The position numbers and the translations under genes were made by a program. Source: Homarus americanus (Eukaryota > Arthropoda > Malacostraca > Decapoda > Nephropidae). From it: DNA of 64,000 nt. Of this stretch, positions 48,771 through 62,572 are shown one piece after another (position 1 is the stretch's first letter; every line of letters begins with the position of its first letter). The stretch spans positions 3,699,253-3,763,252 of the forward strand of contig NW_024735503.1 in NCBI RefSeq assembly GCF_018991925.1. Reading direction: 5' to 3'. Below the pieces are notes generated by a model. That model made no database searches and was not told the DNA's origin. It saw only the letters and a program-made list of their open reading frames with translations.

Positions 48771-49225
48771 TGCGTCCCAGCTGTTCTGAGACACACGCGT
48801 CCCAAGCTGTTCTGAGACACACGTCCCCAAGCTGTTCTGAGACACACGCGTCCCAAGCTGTTCTAACCACGCGTCCCCAGCTGGACACACGCGTCCCAAG
48901 CTGTTCTGAGACACACGCGTTCCAAGCTGTTCTGGGACACGCGCGTTTAAGCTGTTCTGGGACACACGCGTTCCAAGCTGTTCTGGGACACGCGTTCCAT
49001 GCTTCCGGGACACACGTCCCCCAGCTGTTCAGCACGCGTCCCAAGCTGTTCCGAGACACACGCGTCCCAAGCTGTTTCCGGGACACACGCGTCCAGCTGT
49101 TCCGAGACACACGCGTCCCAAGCTGTTCGAACACGCGTCCCAGCTGTTCCAGACACACGCGTCCAGCTGTTCCGAGACACACGCGTCCCAGCTGTTCCGG
49201 AACACCGCGTCCAAGCTGTTCGAGG
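48771..49225 (+). repeat. 26-bp minisatellite, about 18 copies, ACGCGT in most units
   Basis: The unit is ACACACGCGTCCCAAGCTGT then TCTGAG or TCCGAG. Most copies retain the palindrome ACGCGT with two CpG sites. Confidence 0.95.
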
Positions 49226-50426
49226 CACGGGCCATCTGTCTGATCTTGAGATAAACAGTTGATACGCCGAGATAACGATAGGGGTGAGGAGGGAGGGGGT
49301 GGTGGTGTTGTGTGCTAGAGGAGGAGACAGTCTATACTGTATGAAGTTGTCTTCCTCAATTTTCTTCCCTTTTCCCTCCCCCTCTTCATTCTCCCTCTTC
49401 CTTCTCCTCCCCTCCTCCCCCCTCCTCCCCCCCCCCCCCCCCAACACACCTGGTCACCTCCCAGCTGCTGCCTCTTATAAGAACAGTGGTCACTCATGGC
49501 TAACACCTGCTAGGGGGTAAAGACCAGGTCAGGGGTGGGGCAGGGTGCAGGGGTTGGGCAGGGCCAGGGGAGGAGGTCTGAGTAAGGTTGACCTCTCTCC
49601 CTCCCTCCCCTCATGTCCCTTATCTTGTCTTTGTGTTTTTTTATGTGGTCGTGATAGTTGTTGTTGAGTACTGGTAATAGTGGTAGTGTTTGTAGTAGTA
49701 ATAGTAGTTGAGTACTCTTAAATTAATGGCAGTAGTACTCGTCATGGTAGTGGTTGTACAAGTAGTGGTGTTAATAGAAGTTGTGTACAAACAATAGTGG
49801 TGATACGACCAGTACTAGTTGTTGTTGTAGTGAGGAGAGGGCGGTCACACACTCATGCCTTACTTCCCCGGCCTGATGCAGGGAGGGCGTCAGGTTGAAG
49901 CATCGACAGGTGTCAGGTCTTAATTAGATCAAGGACACACCTGGTTCACCTGGAGAGGCTCTTGTGGGGTTCTCCCTTAGCTCTAAAGGTGGGCGCATCT
50001 CAGACAACCTCCAAGGTGCTGGAGTGTGACCTCAAAAATATATAGAGTTTCTAGATACTGAAACTACATGAATTTTTTAAACACTAAAAACTAGACTGGA
50101 AAAGTAGAGAATCCATCAGGGCACTAATGACTTTTTGGGGCGCAATGAGACTGATATATAATAGCCGTGTCCAATAATTAAAAGCCTCACACGTAATAGT
50201 TACTTTTCCCAGCTGTGAACGTGACAAACACGAGACGTCACGTCACCTTGGTGCATGAGAGGCGGGGTGTAGTCTTACTATTAATAGCAAGAAATAGGAC
50301 TGATAATACTCTCTCTCCACACAATAATCACAAATACCAAATATATACACACAAAAACACCTCCTGACCTGGGGTTTATGCCCGTTTATTTTCCTTCGCT
50401 TGCAGGAGTTAGGAGGAACTCTACCC
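49226..50426. other. Low-complexity and unique spacer, no gene seen
   Basis: CT-rich tract and C-run at 49355-49442, a GTAGTAGTAATAGTAG-type tract at 49645-49830, then unique DNA. TTCGCTTGCAG|GAGTTAGG near 50395-50411 is acceptor-like without a recognised exon. Confidence 0.5.
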
Positions 50427-50574
50427 CACAACCCAGCAGCCCCACCGACACCACCAACACCGCACAACCCAGCAGCCACCCCACCCCACCAACACCGCAC
50501 AACCCAGCAGCCACCCCCCACCAACACACCGCACAACCCAGCAGCCCCCCACCAACACACCACCCCCACCAACT
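50427..50574 (+). repeat. CACAACCCAGCAGCC array, left part (about 4 copies)
   Basis: The same ACAACCCAGCAGCC core as the 51126-55890 array, separated from it by a LINE remnant. Confidence 0.9.
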
Positions 50575-51125
50575 AGATTACAAGATGTTGTAACCGCTAG
50601 ATTAAGGTTAGGATATAAGTACTCTGGCAGTATGTTCCCAAGCAGATGTAAACAAAACTAAATGTAAAGTGTGTGACCAGACATATAGCCACACACTTGA
50701 ACACTACGTCCTCGACTGTGTGAAGATGGCACAACACTTCATCTCTAATGGCAAGATAGCCGACATCTTAAGATTGTATCCACTTTTTGCACTTAGTAAC
50801 TAGTAACTATATCAGTTCTCATGTACAGAACCAAATACACAATGTGCTTGAATACTTCTCACGTAAATGTGAATAACAAAGTGTGAGGCCAGACATACTG
50901 CCTCACTCGCCTGTACTCACGCATTTGTGAATAAGTTACCCTTTATGTATAGAACTAAACAAATAATGTAATTGAAATACTGTGTAACATTCAGTGCCAT
51001 AATATCCTGATAACGGGGTTAATTATTATGACCCGTTGTAAACTCTACTCTTGTAATCCTTTGCGCTACCGCTCACAGGATGAGTGTGGGGTGCACAATG
51101 AAGAAAGCCGCTGTAAGCAGCAAAA
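50575..51125 (+). mobile_element. Non-LTR retrotransposon remnant (family B): C-terminal zinc-knuckle and 3' UTR
   Basis: A reading frame to the TAG at 50801-50803 encodes CKVCDQTYSHTLEHYVLDC (50663-50719), a C-X2-C-X9-H-X4-C knuckle of the type found at the C-terminus of many non-LTR retrotransposon proteins, followed by a short tail ending YPLFALSN. Upstream, RLGYKYSWQ-like codons appear in a different frame, showing a frameshift. After the stop come about 320 bases of AT-rich 3' UTR ending near GCTCACAGGATGAGTGTGGG (51073-51092). It is strongly 5'-truncated and inactive. Confidence 0.75.
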
Positions 51126-54100
51126 TCAAAATAAGCCCACCACCACCACACAACCCAGCAGCCCCATCCCCCACCACCACTACACAACCCAGCAGCCCCA
51201 TCCCCCACCACCACCACTACCATACAACCCAGCAGCCCCATCCCCCACCACCACCACACAACCCAGCAGCCCCATCCCCACCACCACCACACAACCCAGC
51301 AGCCCCATCCCCCACCACCACCACTACCATACAACCCAGCAGCCCCATCCCCCAACACCACCACACAACCCAGCAGCCCCATCCCCACCACCACTACACA
51401 ACCCAGCAGCCCCATCCCCCACCACCACCACTACCATACAACCCAGGCCATCCCCTACCACCACCACACACCCAGCAGCCCCATCCCCCACCACCACCAC
51501 TACCACAACCCAGCAGCCCCATCCCCACCACCACAATAACCAGCAAGCCCATCCCCCACCACCAACACCACCACACAACCCAGCAGCCCCATCCCCACCA
51601 CCACCACTACCATACAACCCAGCAGCCCCATCCCCACCACCACTACACAACCCAGCAGCCCCATCCCACCACCACCACTACCATACAACCCAGCAGCCCC
51701 ATCCCCACCACCACCACACACAACCCAGCAGCCCCATCCCCACCACCACCACTACCATACAACCCAGCAGCCCCATCCCCCACCACCACCACACAACCCA
51801 GCAGCCCCATCCCCACCACCAACACCACCACACAACCCAGCCCATCCCCCACCACCACCACCCCACAACCCAGCAGCCCCATCCCCACCACCACCACACA
51901 ACCCAGCAGCCCCATCCCCACCACCACCACTACCACCACCACCACACAACCCAGCAGCCCCATCCCCACCACCACCACCACTACACAACCCAGCAGCCCC
52001 ATCCCCACCACCACCACTACCACATACAACCCAGCAGCCCCATCCCCACCACCACCACTCACCATACAACCCAGCAGCCCCATCCCCCCACCACCACCAC
52101 ACACAACCCAGCAGCCCCATCCCACCACCACCACCACCACACAACCCAGCAGCCCCATCCCCACCACCACCACCACCACACAACCCAGCAGCCCCATCCC
52201 CCACCACCACCACTACCATACAACCCAGCAGCCCCATCCCCCAACACCACCACACAACCCAGCAGCCCCATCCCCCCACCACCACCACTACCACACAACC
52301 CAGCAGCCCCATCCCCTAACACCACTCACCACCACCACCACACAACCCAGCAGCCCCATCCCCACCACCACCACCTCACCACACCCACCACCACCACACA
52401 ACCCAGCAGCCCCATCCCCCACCACCACCATACAACCCAGCAGCCCCATCCCCACACCCACCACCACCACCACACAACCCAGCAGCCCCATCCCCCATCA
52501 CACCACCACCACCACACCACCACACAACCCAGCAGCCCCATCCCCCCACCACCACCACCACCACCACCACACAACCCAGCAGCCCCATCCCCACCACCAC
52601 CACTACCATACAACCCAGCAGCCCCATCCCCCCACCACCACCACCACACAACCCAGCAGCCCCATCCCCCATCAATACCACCACCACCACCACACAACCC
52701 AGCAGCCCCATCCCCACCACATACAACCCAGCAGCCCCATCCCCCCACCACCACCACATACAACCCAGCAGCCCCATCCCCCCACCACCACCACTACCAT
52801 ACAACCCAGCAGCCCCATCCCACCACCACCAACACACACAACCCAGCAGCCCCATCCCCCCACCACCACCATACAACCCAGCAGCCCCCATCCCCCACCA
52901 CCACCACCACCACACACAACCCAGCAGCCCCATCCCCCCACCACCACCACCACCACCACACAACCCAGCAGCCCCATCCCCACCACCACCACCACCACCA
53001 CCAACAACCCAGCAGCCCCATCCCCACCACCACCACTCACCATACAACCCAGCAGCCCCATCCCCCCACCACCACCACCACACAACCCAGCAGCCCCATC
53101 CCATCAATACCACCACCACCACCACACAACCCAGCAGCCCCATCCCCACCACCACACCACACACAACCCAGCAGCCCCATCCCCACTACCACCACCACCA
53201 CACACAACCCAGCAGCCCCATCCCTCCACCACCACCACCACACAACCCAGCAGCCCCATCCCCACCAATACCACCACCACCACACACCCAAACAGCCCCA
53301 TCCCCACCACCACCACTCCACCACCACCACCACACACCCAGCAGCCCCATCCCCACCACCACCACTACCACATAACCCAGTCCCATCTCCACCACCACCA
53401 CCACACACCCAGCAGCCCCATCCCCACCACCACCACTCCACCATACAATGAAGCAGTGCCCCATCCCACCACACCACCACACAACCCAGCAGCCCCATCC
53501 CACCACCACCACCACACACCCCAGCAGCCCCATCCTCCACCACCACCACCACACACCCAGCATTCCCCATCCCCCACCAATACCACCACCACCATCCCCA
53601 CCACCCACCACCACCCACACAACCCACAGGCCCCATCCCCCACCACCACCACCACAATAACCCAGCATCCCACCTGCCCAACAGCTCACACCACCACCAC
53701 CACCACAACCCAGCAGCCCCATCCCCCATCAATACCACCACCACCACCAACACACACCCAGCAGCCCATCCCACCACCACACCTCATCCAGCAGCCCCAT
53801 CCCCCCCCACCACCACCACCACACAACCCAGCAGACCCATCCCCCCACCACCACCACCACTACCACCACCACCACACACAACACAGCCCCATCCCCCACC
53901 AACACCCCAACCCAGCAGCCCCATCCCCCACCACACCACCACCACCACACACCCAGAGCCCCATCCCCCACCAATACCACCACCACCACACACCCCATTC
54001 CCATCCCCCACCACCACTACCACACAACCCAGCAGCCCCATCCCCACCACCACCACCACCACTACCACCACCACCACCCCAGCAGCCCCATCCCCCACCA

Positions 54101-55890
54101 ATACCACCACCACCACACAACCCAGCAGCCCCATCCCCCACCACCACCACCACCACCACTTAATCCAGCAGCCCCATCCCACCCAAATACCACACCACCA
54201 CACCCCAGCAGTCCCCATCCCCACCACCACCACACCACCACACCAGCAGCCCCATCCCCCCACCAATACCACCACCACCACACACCCAGCAGCCCCATCC
54301 CACCACATCACCACCACCACACCCAGCAGCCCCATCCCCACCACCACCCCAACCCAGCAGCCCCATCCCCACTCAATACCACCACCACACACACCCAGCA
54401 GCCCCATCCCCCCACCACCACCACCACCACCACCACACTCCAGCAGCCCCATCCCCACCACCACCCCCAACCCAGCAGCCCCATCTCACCACCACCCCCA
54501 ACCCAGCAGCCCCATCCCCCACCTCACCACCCCACCCAAGCCCAACCCCCCACCAATACCACCACCAGCACCACACACCCAGACCCCATCCCCCACCCAC
54601 CACCCCAACCCAGCAGCCCCATCCCTCACCAATACCACCACCACCACACACCCAGCAGCCCCATCCCCTATCATCCCACCACCACCACCACACAACCCAG
54701 CAGCCCCATCCCCCCACCAATACCACCACCACCACCACACAACCCAGCAGCCCCATCCCATCAATACCACCCACCACCACCACCACACCCAGCAGCCCCA
54801 TCCCCCACCAATACCACCACCACCACACACCCAGCAGCCCCATCCCCCATCAATACCACCACCACCACCACCACACACCCAGCAGCCCCATCCCATCAAT
54901 ACCACCACCACATCAACTCAAGCAGCCCCATCCCCCACCAATACCACCACACACCCAGCAGCCCCATCCCCCATCAATACCACCACCACCACCACCACAC
55001 AACCCAGCAGCCCCATCCCCATCAATACCACCACCACCACCACATCACACAACCCAGCAGGCCACATCCCCCCACCACCACACACACCCAGCAGCCCCAT
55101 CCCCTCAATACACACCACCACCACCACCACACAACCCAGCAGCCCATCCCCCATCAATACCACCACCTCCACCACACACCCAGCAGAGCCCCATCCCATC
55201 AATACCACCACCACCACCACACACCAAGCCCATCCCCACCACCACACAACCCAGCAGCCCCATCCCATCACACCACCACCACCACCACACACCCAGCAGC
55301 CCCATCCCATCACTGCCACCACCACCACCACCACACACCCAGCAGCCCCATCCCCCCACCACACACACACAACCCAGCAGCCCCATCCCTCCATCACTCC
55401 ACCACCACCACCACCACACACCCAGCAGCCCCATCCCCCACACCACCTCCACCACCACACAACCCAGCAGCCCCATCCCCATCACAGCCACCACCACCAC
55501 CACACACCCAGCAGCCCCATCCCCCCACCACGCCACCCACACAACCCAGCAGCCCCATCCCCATCAATACCACACACCACCACACAACCCAGCAGCCCCA
55601 TCCCCCCATCAATACCACCACACCACCACACAACCCAGCAGCCCCATCCCCCATCAATACCACCACCACCACCACTGACAACCCAGCAGCCCCATCCTCC
55701 CAACAACACACTACCACACAACCCAGCAGCCCCCACCAACACACACCACACCACCCAGCAGCCCCAATATCACCACACACCACCCAGCAGCCCCTACAGT
55801 CACCACACACCACCCAGCAGCCCCCATCACCACACCACCCAGCAGCCCTCATCACCATACACCCAGCAGCTCCCCTAATATCACCACACA
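51126..55890 (+). repeat. 4.8 kb minisatellite, CACAACCCAGCAGCCCCATC + (CCA)n unit
   Basis: About 130 units of ACAACCCAGCAGCCCCATCC followed by a variable CCACCACCA tail, 30-45 bp in all. From about 54.1 kb units gain CAATACCACC or ATCAATACC words. The last 200 bases (55700-55890) turn to CACCACACACCACCCAGCAG. It contains almost no stops in any plus frame, giving frames of up to 1027 codons; the minus strand gives Gly/Val/Trp-rich frames. These are array translations. Confidence 0.95.
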
Positions 55891-56000
55891 CCCAGCCAAA
55901 ATGATCACCTCCAATTTACGTCGGAGGAACACGTTACCTGGGTGCTGGGTGGTAGTGTGTATGGCAACCGAACTTGGTAGGGAAATTTACAACGGGAAGG
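55891..56000. other. Unique spacer
   Basis: 110 bases of ordinary sequence; nothing recognised. Confidence 0.6.
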
Positions 56001-56867
<867 letters not shown>

Positions 56868-59800
56868 GGGAAGGGGTGGGAGGATGGGGTATAAGGAGGA
56901 AGGGGAAGAGAGGATGGGGTATAGAGGGGAAGGGGGTATGAGAGGATGGGGTATAAGGGGAAGGGGTATGAGAGGATGGGGTATAAGGGAGGGGAAGGGG
57001 TATGAGAGATGGGGTATAAGGAGGGGAAGGGGTATGAGAGGACGGGGTATAAGGGAGGGGAAGGGGTATGAAGGACGGGGATAAGGGGGGAAGGGGGTAT
57101 GGAGATGGGGGTATAAGGGGGGAAGGGGTAAGGAGGAGGATGGGGTATAAGGGAGGGGGGGAAGGGGTAAGGAGAGGATGGGGTATAAGGGGGGAAGGGG
57201 TATGAGAGGATGGGGTATAAGGGAGGGGGTATGAGAGGACGGGGTATAAGGAGGGGGAAGGGGGGTGAGAGGATGGGGTATAAGGGGGGGGAAGGGGTAT
57301 GAGAGGATGGGGTATAAGGGAGGGGAAGGGGGGTATGAGAGGACGGGGAGCAAGGAGGGGGAAGGGGTGCGGAGAGGATGGGGTATAAGGGAGGGGAAGG
57401 GGGTAAGAGGAGGACGGGGGTATAAGGAGGGGGAAGGGGTATGAGAGGACGGGGTATAAGGGAGGAAGGGGAGTAAGGAGAGAGGGGGTAAGGGGAGGGG
57501 GAAGGGGTATGAGAGGATGGGGTATAAGGGAGGGGGAAGGGGTATGAGAGGATGGGGGTATAAGGGGAGGGGGAAGGGGCAAGGAGAGGACAGCAAGGGA
57601 GGGGGAAGGGGTAAGGAGAGGAGGGTATAAGGGAGGGGGAAGGGGGTATGAGAGGACGGGGAGTAAGGAGGGGAAGGGGTATGAGAGGATGGCATAAGGA
57701 GGGGAAGGGGGCAGAGAGGATGGGGTATAAGGAGGGGAAGGGCAGGAGAGGATGGGGCATAAGGGAGGGGAAGGTATGAGAGGACGGGGTATAAGGGAGG
57801 GGGAAGGGGTAAGGAGGATGGGGTATAAGGGAGGGGGAAGGGGGTAAGGAGAGGACGGGGTATAAGGGAGGAAGGGGTATGAGAGGATGGGGTATAAGGG
57901 AGGGGAAGGGGGTAAGGAGAGGATGTATAAGGGAGGGGGAAGGGGGTATGAGAGGATGGGGTATAAGGGAGGGGGAAGGGGGTGAGGAGAGGACGGGGCA
58001 TAAGGGAGGGGGGGGAAGGGGAAGGAGGAGGACGGGGGTATAGAGGGGAAGGGGCATGAGAGGATGGGGGTATAAGGGAGGGGGAAGGGGGTATGAGGAT
58101 GGGGTATAAGGGAGGGGAAGGGGTAAGAGAGGATGGGGTATAAGGAGGGGGACAAGATGAGAGGATGGGGTATAAGGGAGGGGGAAGGGGGTATGAGAGG
58201 ACGGGGAATAGAGGGAAGGGGGGAAGGAAGGAGAGGTCGGGGTATAGGGAGGGAAGGGGTATGAGGAGAGGGGTATAAGGGAGGGGGGATGGGGTAAGGA
58301 GAGGACGGGGTATAAGGGAGGGAAGGGGGTATGAGGATGGGGGTATAAGGGAGGGGGAAGGGGGTATGAGAGACGGGTATATGAGGGGGAAGGGTATGAG
58401 AGGACGGGTATAAGGGAGGGGAAGGGGGTATGAGAGGACGGGGTATAAGGGAGGGGAAGGGGAAGAGAGGATGGGGGGTATAAGGGAGGGGGAAGGGGTA
58501 TGAGAGGATGGGGTATAAGGGAGGGGAAGGGGTATGAGAGGATGGGGTATAAGGAGGGGAAGGGGTATGAGAGGACGGGGTATAAGGGAGGAAGGGGGCA
58601 TGAGAGGACGGGAAGGGAGGGGGAAGGGGTATGAGAGGATGGGGTATAAGGGAGGGAAGGGGGTATGAGAGGACGGGGTATAAGGGAGGGGAAGGGGGTA
58701 TGAGGAGGATGGGGTATAAGGGAGGGGGAAGGGGGTATGAGAGGATGGGGTATAAGGGAGGGGAAGGGGTATGAGAGGATGGGGAGGTAAGGGAGGGGAA
58801 GGGGGTATGAGAGGATGGGGTATAAGGGAGGGGAAGGGGTATGAGAGGATGGGGTATAAGGGAGGGGGAAGGGGTATGAGAGGATGGGGTATAAGGGAGG
58901 GGGAAGGGGGTAATGAGAGGATGGGGTATAGGAGGAAGGGGTAAGGAGAGGAGGAGAGAAGGGAGGGGAAGGGGAAGGAGAGACGGGGAGATGGGAGGGG
59001 AAGGGGTGATGGAGAGGACGGAGTAAGGGAGGGGAAGGGGATGAGGGAGGGAGGGGAAGGGGTATGAGAGGATGGGGTAGGGAGGGGAAGGGGTAAGGAG
59101 AGGACGGGGTATAAGGAGGGGAAGTGAGAGGACGGGGTATAAGGGAGGGAAGGGGTATGAGAGGACGGGGTATAAGGGAGGGGAAGGGGTATGAGGGAGG
59201 GAGGGGAAGGGGGTATGAGAGGATGGGGTATAGGAGGGGAAGGGGGAAGGAGAGGATGGGGTATAAGGGAGGGGAAGGGGGGTATGAGAGATGGGGTATA
59301 AGGAGGGGAAGGGGGTATGAGAGGATGGGGTATAAGGGAGGAAGGGGTATGAGAGGACGGGGTATAAGGGAGGAAGGGGTATGAGAGGATGGGGTATAAG
59401 GGAGGGGGGGGGCAAGGAGAAGGGTATAAGGGAGGGGAAGGTATGAGGACGGGCATATGAGGGGGAAGGGGTATGAGAGGATGGGGGTATAAGGGAGGGG
59501 GAAGGGGGTATGAGAGGATGGGGGTATAAGGAAGGGGAAGGGGTATGAGAGGACGGGGTATAAGGGAGGGGGAAGGGGGTATGAGAGGATGGGGGTATAA
59601 GGAGGAAGGGGTAAGGAGAGGATGGGGTATAAGGGGAGGGGAAGGGGTATGAGAGGACGGGGAGTAAGGGAGGGGAAGGGGAAGGGGGTATGAGAGGACG
59701 GGTATAAGGGAGGGGGAAGGGGGTATGAGAGGACGGGGTATAAGGAGGGGGAAGGGGTATGAGAGGACGGGGTATAAGGGAGGGAAAGGGGTATGAGGAG

Positions 59801-59895
59801 TGGGAGGGGAAGGACTATGGGGGATATGAGAGAGGGGAAGGGGTGTTTGAGGGGTGGAATGGGGGTATGGGAGGGGGAAGGGGTGACAGAGGTGG
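56868..59895 (+). repeat. 3.0 kb G-rich minisatellite, about 34-bp unit, about 88 copies
   Basis: The unit is GGGGAAGGGGTATGAGAGGA then TGGGGTATAAGGGA, with GG-run length varying between copies. The minus strand is C/T-rich and stop-poor, so Pro/Ser/Leu-rich frames of up to 1037 codons overlap in three phases; these are compositional. Confidence 0.95.
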
Positions 59896-60070
59896 TATAC
59901 ATAACATCTGTAACCACTGTATCCTGTACCACCGCTGTCATAGTCCGCCTGTTCTTGTGCCTACGACCACTGTATCCTGTATCCTGTACCTATGTAATAG
60001 TTGCTTGCTTGGCCTGGTACATGTGACCAGTGCTCATCTATTGCTGCTCATGGCTAACATTTGAAGAATG
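59896..60070. other. Short spacer with repeated CACTGTATCCTGTA words
   Basis: ACCACTGTATCCTGTA occurs twice (about 59913 and 59966), with a CCTGTATCCTGTACC echo. Otherwise unremarkable. Confidence 0.5.
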
Positions 60071-60270
60071 CGGATAAAAGTATAGGGAGGGGGAGGTGGG
60101 TAATGGTGAGGACGGAGGAACAGGAAGATGAGGAGTTGGTGGCTGGAAAATGAGGAGAATGTGGATGTTTACAGGGAGAAAGGAAGAAGGGGGGAGGGAG
60201 GTAGGTCAGGAAAGAGAAAGATATCGTGGGTGTTTATGAGGAGAAAGGAAGATGGAGGGAGGGCAGGGAT
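60071..60270 (+). repeat. Two-copy repeat of about 85 bp, purine-rich
   Basis: AATGTGGATGTTTACAGGGA...GAAAGGAAGA near 60158 recurs in changed form as TCGTGGGTGTTTATGAGGAG...AAAGGAAGA near 60224. Confidence 0.6.
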
Positions 60271-60521
60271 AGGAGCAGCTGGGGCGCGGGGGGTCTGCAC
60301 CTGGCGTCAGGCTTGTCAACCCCCGCAAACGCCCACCCTACCGCCCGCTCACCCCACCACGTGTGCCAACCCTCCCGAATGCACCAGCATGCCCACAACA
60401 CACACAGTATAACCTATATAAACTAAGTGAAGTAACTGACATTTCCTCAGCCTCGTAGAAAAACACTGAGATATTTAGGTGGTCATGAGGTAAATAAGGT
60501 CGAATATAAATTACATTAAGA
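60271..60521. other. Unique spacer
   Basis: GC-rich to 60400, then AT-rich; no feature recognised. Confidence 0.5.
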
Positions 60522-60739
60522 CAGTGGTTCCCAAACTCACATGACGTCCCACTTTTGATTTTTATCAAACCCCGACCCCCCTTTTTTTAAATGACTTTAT
60601 ACTTTGTACTGTATTTATATTACTTTCAAGAACATTTTACTGAAAATTTCAGCCTATTTAGGAAAACGAATATGTCGGTGTATGTTTTTCATAACCCCCA
60701 CATCTACCAACCTCGCGCCATCCAGTTTGAGAACCACCG
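60522..60739. mobile_element. hAT-type MITE (218 bp)
   Basis: The left end CAGTGGTTCCCAAACT and the right end AGTTTGAGAACCACCG are inverted repeats with two mismatches, the widespread terminal type of small hAT-derived elements. Flanking octamers CATTAAGA and CTTTAAAC agree at five of eight positions, a decayed target duplication at best. No coding capacity. Confidence 0.75.
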
Positions 60740-61153
60740 CTTTAAACGATAATACATTTCATGACGTTTAATTACCCTGATCTAAATGTGTTTATAAGGC
60801 GACCATGCTAGTAATTTCTGTTGTACAATTTATTTCTGAAAAATTTCCGTAAAATAAAAATATCAGTTACTTTTGCCTCTTGTCACTCCATCACTAACGT
60901 GTACAGGAGAGAATGTAACACAATATACAGTTTTGTTTGAGGGATAAATGAGGGGATTAAAAATATGATGATAATCTCTAACGATAATTGAGGACGTAAA
61001 TAAGTATATATTTGGAGTACAGGCGGAGGTCAGGTTCTGAGGGAGGTAGTGAGGGAGGAAGGCAGAAAGGGAGATTTAGTGATTCACGGTGGAGGGTCTG
61101 GTCTGATCGGCTCGGCTAACGTGTACCCGGGGCCGGCTCCATCACTTGGGCTC
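60740..61153. other. Unique AT-rich DNA, no gene seen
   Basis: No conserved coding signal and no clear repeat. Confidence 0.5.
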
Positions 61154-61486
61154 CGGATTCACAAAGGTTCGTGTATCGAATATTTTCCCCACAACCGAGA
61201 AAGAGAAGCTTAGCTAATTCACAAGAAAAACACGTTAAACGACTTCAAAATTGCTCTGAAACTGTTGCTTAACTTAGATAACCTCCACTTGGCGCCAGAC
61301 GAAAGGTAGGAAATGTGGAAAATTTCATTAATTTTGTCTAACTGCGATACAGTTTATATATCTGTTCAAGGTACAGTTTTTGTAATTTTAATGCTATTTT
61401 TATTTATTACTCGAATTGTTGGTTAAAAATCAGTCAAGTTAGTCCATTACGAGAAACATTTCAACTTAGGAATCTTTGTAAGTCCG
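61154..61486. mobile_element. Candidate MITE (about 333 bp)
   Basis: The left end CGGATTCACAAAGGTTCGTG and the reverse complement of the right end, CGGACTTACAAAGATTCCTA, match at 14 of the first 17 bases and weakly further in (TCGAATATTTT against TTGAAATGTTT). Similar words occur near 8532 and 62750. No coding capacity. Confidence 0.5.
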
Positions 61487-61762
61487 ACCTAGATTACAGA
61501 AGAAACCAGGAAGTTAAGCTGGGCCACACTCACACCCTTGCCTGTTATACCTCGCCTCTTGTGGTATAACCCAATATCTGTTACTTCTAGCTCGGCTTTG
61601 TTATACTTCACGTGTCTATTGTGGTGTTGCCGGTTGTCATACTTGTGTTGTATGAACTTTAACCTTTACGTGATCAATGTTATTGGATAAAAGTCATTAT
61701 TTATCTTTTAATGTTTTATGAGTTCAGTTTGGACCATGACAAATAAGTCATTGGTAACGTTA
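61487..61762. other. Unique AT-rich spacer
   Basis: No feature recognised. Confidence 0.5.
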
Positions 61763-61771
61763 TTATTATTA

Positions 61772-61812
<41 letters not shown>

Positions 61813-61861
61813 GTTGTTATTATTATTGTTGTTATTGTTATTATTATTATTATTATTATCA
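61763..61861. repeat. (ATT)n microsatellite
   Basis: About 32 ATT/GTT triplets, interrupted by several GTT. Confidence 0.95.
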
Positions 61862-62021
61862 TGGCATTATTAGTGTATTCCTATTATTATTTTATTATTA
61901 AGTCATCGTACTCAAGGGGTTAACAAGATAAGCAGCTTCTCTTGTTTCATTGGTGATGACATCGTCCCCATGGGAGGTCAAAGGTCGTCCGCTCCCTCTC
62001 GAAGAAGGTCAGAGGTTAGGG

Positions 62022-62240
62022 ACATAGCCAACAGTTAATAAACAACCGCTCTTGCCTCGCAAGCCAGATGTCACGGGCTCGATTCCCGGGCCGGTGGAAG
62101 TTGTTTGGACTTACTTCCTAGCCCCCATTAGTCCCTGTTCACCTAGCAGTAAAGTAGGTACCTGTTGTAAGTCGAAAGTTGCGAATTCGTTTTCAGGGAG
62201 TTGTTGGAGCCCAATGACTTGACATAAACCACTGACTTCA
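62022..62240 (+). mobile_element. tRNA-derived SINE
   Basis: CCGCTCTTGCCTCGCAAGCC followed by GGGCTCGATTCCCGG (62075-62089, an internal B-box) is a tRNA anticodon-arm to T-arm layout; the A-box side is decayed, so it is not a functional tRNA gene. The tRNA-like head leads into GTCCCTGTTCACCTAGCAGT and AGGTACCTG, a tail known to me from interspersed repeats of crustaceans and other arthropods. Confidence 0.7.
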
Positions 62241-62572
62241 GGCTCCAACGCCCTGACTCTTCAGGCTTCTACGCCCTTAACTCATGACATAAAGGCAAGC
62301 ATGAACTTAACATGCTTCCTGTTGGGCGCTGTAAACGCTTCGCACTTCACCCCACAATGTAGGTGCCCCAAAAAAATGGTACGGGGATTTCACACACTCA
62401 TTATCCTGTCACTTTATGTAACTTGCTGACAAAAACCACGACCCTTCAGGTTTTACGCCCTTAATGCACGAGTCATGAAGGCAAGCTTAAATTACGCATG
62501 CTTCTCAGTTGGGCGCTAGACGCTTTTAGGCCCACCTTGCACAGGATGCAAGGGTGTGCCCAATAGAACTAG
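62241..62572 (+). repeat. Dispersed repeat R, one partial and one full copy in tandem
   Basis: 62245-62360 (CTTCAGGCTTCTACGCCCTT, ACATGCTTC, GGGCGCTGTAAACGCTTCGC) is a partial copy. 62385-62572 is a full copy matching 31636-31815 in reverse complement. They directly follow the SINE and may be its downstream continuation or another element. Confidence 0.7.

Noticed and set aside
51028..54163. Plus-strand frames of 807 and 1027 codons (Thr/Pro/Gln/Ser repeats)
   Set aside because: Translations of the CAGCAGCCCC array, open in several phases, with no non-repeat domain, signal peptide or splice context.
62041..62100. A tRNA gene
   Set aside because: The B-box side is tRNA-like but the A-box and acceptor pairing are not intact, and it leads into a SINE tail.
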